45,442 nucleotides of DNA from JAFTYO01 sp045611785 (GTDB lineage Bacteria > Pseudomonadota > Alphaproteobacteria > RF32 > CAG-239): contig JAZKXV010000008.1 of NCBI GenBank assembly GCA_045611785.1, forward strand, positions 1-45,442, given 5' to 3'. The position numbers and the translations under genes are program-made. The notes under the pieces are model-generated. The model had not been told where the DNA came from, made no database searches, and worked only from the letters and a program-made list of their open reading frames with translations. Each line of letters begins with the position of its first letter. The stretch's first letter is position 1. Of the stretch, positions 41,267 to 45,442 are shown one piece after another.

Positions 41267-42244
41267 TTAAGCGCACACATAGTCAAATTCTTTTTTTAAT
41301 CCACGTTCAAACATTGCTTTGATTGTAGCTTTAATATCTGCATCTTCATAAATTACTTTATAAAGAGCTTGGCAGATAGGCATATCAATATTTTCTTTAT
41401 CGGCAATTATTTTTACGGCTTTAAGAGTTGCAACGCCTTCAGCTAATTTTCCGAAGCGTTCTCCTTTGGCAAATAATTCGCCATAAGTTCTGTTGTGAGA
41501 GTGCTTAGAAAACAATGTTGCTTCGTAGTCGCCTAAATGAGCAAGACCATATGCAGTGAAAGGGTTTCCTCCGAAAAACTTGATTAAACGACCGACTTCA
41601 ACAGGAGCTCTAGCCATTAATGCACCTTTTAAGCCATACCATTCTAAGCCGTCTAAAATTCCGGCAGCAATACCGATAACATTTTTTAATGCTGCGCCAA
41701 TTTGGTTTCCGATAACATCATTACCATAATAAAAACGAATCAAATCACTTTGCATAAGCATAATCCATTCATCTTTTGTTTTTTCATCATAACTATCGAT
41801 AACGGCGCATGATGGAACTTTTTTCATATAGTCTTGTACGTGGCCAGGTCCACCTAAGCAAGCAACTTTAATGTCTTGATTAATTTCTTCTTTGAAAACA
41901 TCTACCAATGTTTTAGCGCTAGGCTCTTCCAAACCTTTCATGGCTAATAAGAAAGATTTTCCGGTTAAGTCGTAATTGTTGAGCTGTTTTGCTAAAGATC
42001 TTAAGTGTTGGCAACCGATAGAAATTATGATGTAATTGTTTTTCAATATTTTTTCTATATCAGGAGTTAAAACCATATTATCGCTTAAAGTTAAATATGA
42101 GTTTTTTCTGGTTTCGGTCAATTCAATAAAATTAGGAGATGATGGAATATCGTACATTATAACGCTATCTACACAGTAGTTAGCAGCATACCATGCTAAA
42201 AATGTTCCCCAACGACCACATCCTATAACGGAAATTTGTTTCAT
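41267..42244 (-). CDS. gpsA: Glycerol-3-phosphate dehydrogenase [NAD(P)+]
   Basis: A 325-residue enzyme making sn-glycerol-3-phosphate from dihydroxyacetone phosphate, for phospholipids and possibly for the TagD-like enzyme in this window. GCGRWGTFLAWYAAN is the nucleotide-binding motif, followed by SIGCQHLRSLAKQL, GGPGHVQDYMKKVPS, ALKNVIGIAAGILDGL with the catalytic Lys, and GLAHLGDYEATLFSKHSHNR. GGAGA supports ATG 42244; an earlier start at 42271 has none. Confidence 0.93.
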   Translation of the reverse strand: MKQISVIGCGRWGTFLAWYAANYCVDSVIMYDIPSSPNFIELTETRKNSYLTLSDNMVLTPDIEKILKNNYIIISIGCQHLRSLAKQLNNYDLTGKSFLLAMKGLEEPSAKTLVDVFKEEINQDIKVACLGGPGHVQDYMKKVPSCAVIDSYDEKTKDEWIMLMQSDLIRFYYGNDVIGNQIGAALKNVIGIAAGILDGLEWYGLKGALMARAPVEVGRLIKFFGGNPFTAYGLAHLGDYEATLFSKHSHNRTYGELFAKGERFGKLAEGVATLKAVKIIADKENIDMPICQALYKVIYEDADIKATIKAMFERGLKKEFDYVCA

Positions 42245-42347
42245 AAGAAGTCTCCATATTAAAAAGTTCACTTTAATTTATGAAAAAATCTTATATGGAT
42301 AAGTAAATTATTTCAACGACAAACATAAAACAGTCAACAAGAGCGTA

Positions 42348-42707
42348 TTAAAGTTTGTTCTTTTTCATGCGTTGGCGGTTTATTATGGCGTTGATATAGT
42401 CGAAGTCCTGAAAAGATTTATATGCAAAATCGAAGCTTTTTTTATCAAAAGTATAAAAAACCTTATTGGCCATGCTTTTAATTGCTTCATCTATTTTATT
42501 AAAAGCTTCGTTGTAATCTTTATTGTAAGAATTGCGAGATTTTTTTTGTACCACAGTGTGATATGCAGATATAACCTTTGCTGTTTCATCAGCGGAGTTA
42601 GCATACCCTTTCTGCTCAAAATCATGCATGATTTGGGCAGTGGTTTGGTAGTAACATTTATTTGTTAAAATATTTCTCTGTGAACTATCGCTACTGTTGA
42701 TAATCAT
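42348..42707 (-). CDS. Hypothetical helical protein
   Basis: A 119-residue protein rich in Lys, Asn, Tyr and Phe, predicted mainly helical (EAFNKIDEAIKSMANKVFYT, DFAYKSFQDFDYINAIINRQ), with a basic end. No signal peptide, membrane helix or recognised family. AGAGGAT lies before the ATG. It sits alone between gpsA and gyrB on the minus strand. Confidence 0.55.
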   Translation of the reverse strand: MIINSSDSSQRNILTNKCYYQTTAQIMHDFEQKGYANSADETAKVISAYHTVVQKKSRNSYNKDYNEAFNKIDEAIKSMANKVFYTFDKKSFDFAYKSFQDFDYINAIINRQRMKKNKL

Positions 42708-42864
42708 AACAAATCAATATCCTCTATGAACCATTTTATAAATTATATAGCACATTTTTCACCTCTTAGCAAGCATGTATTTAAAAAGTTTTCAAATTTA
42801 AATCTATTTGTGTGTCAGATAAAAAGTTTTTTGCTTAAAAACGTTGATATCTTTAATTTAACTC

Positions 42865-42893
42865 TTGGTTATTTTTGTACTATGTAGTATATT
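42865..42893 (+). promoter_or_regulatory. Promoter of gyrB
   Basis: TTGGTT (42865-42870), 17-bp spacer, TATATT (42888-42893), 35 bp before the start codon. Confidence 0.7.
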
Positions 42894-42928
42894 TTTGCGA
42901 GATATAAACTATATAAACAGAGGTCAAA

Positions 42929-45370
42929 ATGACAGATTTAACCGAAGAAGAATTTTTAAAAAGTGAACAAGCTTATAATGCCGATTCAATTAAGGTGTTA
43001 AAAGGTTTAGATGCTGTGCGTAAGCGTCCCGGAATGTACATTGGTGATACCGATGACGGTTCCGGTTTACACCATATGATTTATGAGGTGTTGGATAATG
43101 CTATTGATGAGGCTTTGGCTGGATATTGTGATAAAACAGAAGTCATTTTGAACCCTGATGGATCTGCTACAATTAGAGATAATGGTAGAGGTATGCCTGT
43201 GGATATCCACAAAGAAGAAGGTGTTTCTGCAGCTGAGGTTATTATGACAGAGTTACACTCTGGCGGTAAATTTGATAACAACTCTTATAAGGTGTCAGGC
43301 GGATTGCACGGTGTAGGTGTGTCTGTGGTTAATGCTTTATCAACATGGTTAAAGTTGCGAATTTGGCGTGATAATAAGGAACACTTTGCAGAATTTGCAG
43401 ATGGTAATGTCGTTAAACACGTTGAAGTGGTTGGTGATGCACCAAATAAACATGGTACGGAGGTTTCTTTTTTACCTTCTCCGCAAACCTTTACTCAGAC
43501 AGAGTTTAGTTTTGAAACATTGGAACGTGCTATAAGAGAAAAAGCATTTTTGAACTCTGGTGTTTATCTTAAACTTATAGATAACAGAGGTGCGGAGCCT
43601 AGAGAAGAAGTTTTCCATTATGAAGGTGGTTTATCTGCTTTTGTTAGCCATTTAAATAAAGCAAAAGCTCCTTTACATGAAAATATTATTGCGTTTACCA
43701 GTGAAGAAAATGATATTCAGGTTGATGTAGCAATGCAATGGACTAACGCTTACAACGAAAGTATGCTTTGCTTTACAAATAATATTCCGCAAAAAGACGG
43801 CGGTACCCATTTAGCAGGTTATAGAGGAGCATTAACAAGAACTATCAATAACTACATTGCAGAAAACGGTTTATTGAAAAAAGAAAAGAGCGTTATAACC
43901 GGTGAAGATATGCGTGAAGGTTTAACTTGCGTGCTTTCAGTTAAAGCACCGGATCCTAAGTTTTCTTCACAAACAAAAGATAAACTCGTTTCATCAGAAG
44001 TTCGTCCGGTTGTTGAAGGTGTTGTGGGCGATAAATTAAAAGAATGGCTAGATGAACATCCGGCAGAAGCAAAAATTATTGTCGGTAAAATTGTTGAAGC
44101 GGCTACAGCTCGTGAAGCTGCTCGTAAAGCTCGTGAACTTACTCGTCGTAAAGGTGTTTTAGATATTTCATCACTTCCCGGTAAGCTTGCTGACTGTTCT
44201 GAAAAAGATCCTGCTTTATCTGAAGTGTTCATTGTGGAGGGAGATTCTGCGGGTGGTTCAGCAAAACAAGGACGTGATCGTAAGAATCAAGCAATTATGC
44301 CTTTAAGAGGTAAAATATTGAATGTGGAAAGAGCTCGTTTTGATAAAATGCTTAACTCAGCAGAAATCGGAACTATCATTACTGCGCTTGGTACAGGTAT
44401 TGGCCGTGATGATTTTAATGCTGACAAATGTCGTTATCATAAGATTGTGATTATGACCGATGCGGACGTTGATGGTTCACACATCAGAACATTGTTGTTA
44501 ACATTTTTCTATCGTCAAATGCCAGAGCTTATTGAAAGAGGTTATGTATACATTGCTCAGCCTCCTCTTTATAAAGCTAAAAGAGGTAACTCAATTATTT
44601 ATCTTAAAGATGATAGAGAAATGGAAGATTACCTCATTAGAGGCGGTTGTGATGACGCATCGTTGGAAAAAGCAGATGGAGAAAAGCTATTTGGTCAAGA
44701 TTTAATCAGCTTTGTTGAAAAAACTATTAAGGCTCGCAATTTGCTTTCATCTTTAAGCGTCAAAGCTCCTGAGAAAATCGTTGAACAAATGGCTGTTTGC
44801 GGGTTGTTTGATGCAAATATATTATCTGATAAAGAAAAGTTATCAGCAGAAATTAATAAGCTTGCTCAAAAATTAGATTTAGCTGAAGCTGAATATGATA
44901 AGGGCTGGAAAGCTGAAGTTTTAGCTGATGGTTCTGTTTCATTCTTCAGAACATTAAGAGGTGTTAAAGAAGAACATGTAATAGGTGCTTCTGTAACATC
45001 AAGTGTTGAAGCAAAAGCTCTAAACGAATTAAAAGATTTCTTGAAAGAAAACTTTGCAATGCCATCCCGTTTGGTATCTAAAAATGGTGTTGAAAAAACA
45101 ATTAATGGTCCGGTAGGTCTTGTTGATGCGGTTATGAGTGCAGGCAAAAAAGGTATTTCACTTCAACGTTATAAAGGTTTGGGTGAAATGAATCCGGAAC
45201 AGCTTTGGGAAACAACATTGGATCCGGAAGCTCGTTCATTGTTACAAGTTAAAATTGACCATATGGAAGAAGCTGATGAAGTGTTCTCAACCTTAATGGG
45301 TGATGTGGTAGAACCTCGTAAAGAATTTATCCAAGAAAACGCTTTGAATGTGGTTAATTTGGATATTTAA
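42929..45370 (+). CDS. gyrB: DNA gyrase subunit B
   Basis: An 813-residue ATPase subunit of gyrase. GHKL ATPase motifs: YEVLDNAIDEALAGY, RDNGRGMPVDIH and GGLHGVGVSVVNAL. Transducer region with QTKDKLVSSEV. Toprim domain: FIVEGDSAGGSAKQGRDRKN, PLRGKILNVERA and MTDADVDGSHIRTLLLTFFY. The C-terminal QRYKGLGEMNPEQLWETTLD is diagnostic. AGAGG precedes the ATG. Monocistronic, with its own promoter and terminator. Confidence 0.98.
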   Translation: MTDLTEEEFLKSEQAYNADSIKVLKGLDAVRKRPGMYIGDTDDGSGLHHMIYEVLDNAIDEALAGYCDKTEVILNPDGSATIRDNGRGMPVDIHKEEGVSAAEVIMTELHSGGKFDNNSYKVSGGLHGVGVSVVNALSTWLKLRIWRDNKEHFAEFADGNVVKHVEVVGDAPNKHGTEVSFLPSPQTFTQTEFSFETLERAIREKAFLNSGVYLKLIDNRGAEPREEVFHYEGGLSAFVSHLNKAKAPLHENIIAFTSEENDIQVDVAMQWTNAYNESMLCFTNNIPQKDGGTHLAGYRGALTRTINNYIAENGLLKKEKSVITGEDMREGLTCVLSVKAPDPKFSSQTKDKLVSSEVRPVVEGVVGDKLKEWLDEHPAEAKIIVGKIVEAATAREAARKARELTRRKGVLDISSLPGKLADCSEKDPALSEVFIVEGDSAGGSAKQGRDRKNQAIMPLRGKILNVERARFDKMLNSAEIGTIITALGTGIGRDDFNADKCRYHKIVIMTDADVDGSHIRTLLLTFFYRQMPELIERGYVYIAQPPLYKAKRGNSIIYLKDDREMEDYLIRGGCDDASLEKADGEKLFGQDLISFVEKTIKARNLLSSLSVKAPEKIVEQMAVCGLFDANILSDKEKLSAEINKLAQKLDLAEAEYDKGWKAEVLADGSVSFFRTLRGVKEEHVIGASVTSSVEAKALNELKDFLKENFAMPSRLVSKNGVEKTINGPVGLVDAVMSAGKKGISLQRYKGLGEMNPEQLWETTLDPEARSLLQVKIDHMEEADEVFSTLMGDVVEPRKEFIQENALNVVNLDI

Positions 45371-45386
45371 TATGTTTATAAAAACT

Positions 45387-45412
45387 AAAAACACCCTTTT
45401 TAGGGTGTTTTT
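45387..45412 (+). terminator. Terminator of gyrB
   Basis: AAAACACCC / GGGTGTTTTT hairpin followed by T, about 20 bp after the stop. Confidence 0.85.
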
Positions 45413-45442
45413 AGGCGCAAAATCAATATGATATTGATAATG

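Overview
This window looks like chromosomal DNA of an AT-rich alphaproteobacterium, probably a host- or gut-associated one of the RF32 kind. The assignment rests on several signs: a proton-translocating transhydrogenase split into three genes (pntAA-pntAB-pntB), the order gpmI - EnvC-like - ctpA - rppH, an alphaproteobacterial-looking adenosine-kinase-like PfkB protein, a Gram-negative envelope (porin, autotransporter, LicD-type decoration genes) and strong A/T preference at third codon positions. The exact lineage is inference. No rRNA operon, CRISPR array or complete insertion sequence was seen.

Layout. 1-2028 is the right end of an integrated element: an unknown lysine-tailed protein, a P4-type tyrosine integrase, and a displaced 3' half of tRNA-Ala(GGC) (1985-2028) followed by that tRNA's own terminator. 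2169-3143 is a cassette of three small unknown genes without Shine-Dalgarno sites. 3197-9874 (minus strand) holds a subtilisin-type autotransporter, a K+-independent type of H+-pyrophosphatase and a periplasmic ankyrin protein. 10110-14614 holds apaG, a small membrane protein, nusG, secE, tRNA-Trp, a lone type IV pilin-like protein and typA. 14859-20086 has a small membrane protein, a chromate-transporter pair plus PfkB kinase (minus) and the transhydrogenase operon (plus). 20186-22126 is rpsB-tsf behind a structured leader. 22158-25814 is a surface-glycan block (cytidylyltransferase, LicD, GT4, GT2). 25854-29144 is a patchwork: two tiny hydrophobic peptides, an atypical initiator tRNA, a 115-bp element with inverted ends, an unknown basic protein, a LysE-like membrane protein and another GT2. 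29289-31491 has a CYTH phosphatase-like protein with a degenerate paralogue behind it, two 59-residue small genes and an Hsp20. 31610-33337 is a gene with foreign codon use. 33398-45370 has a porin with a degenerate response regulator, then gpmI-envC-ctpA-rppH-MFS, gpsA and gyrB.

How the genes fit together. Energy coupling is prominent: a pyrophosphate-driven proton pump and a proton-driven NAD(P) transhydrogenase. The TagD-like and LicD proteins together suggest that a phosphorylated alditol or phosphocholine-like group is activated with CTP and transferred to a surface glycan built by the neighbouring glycosyltransferases. EnvC-like and CtpA suit control of peptidoglycan splitting at division.

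Most notable: (1) the tandem 20- and 23-residue hydrophobic peptides next to a structurally poor tRNA-fMet; (2) the CYTH enzyme paired with an apparently inactive paralogue; (3) a group of Shine-Dalgarno-less genes for unknown, mostly membrane proteins, one of which (31610-33337) has clearly foreign codon use; (4) a folded rpsB leader; (5) an operator-like array of three repeats at 11-bp spacing before apaG; (6) a perfect 46-bp palindrome acting as a two-way terminator. No single complete new system can be demonstrated from the sequence alone.
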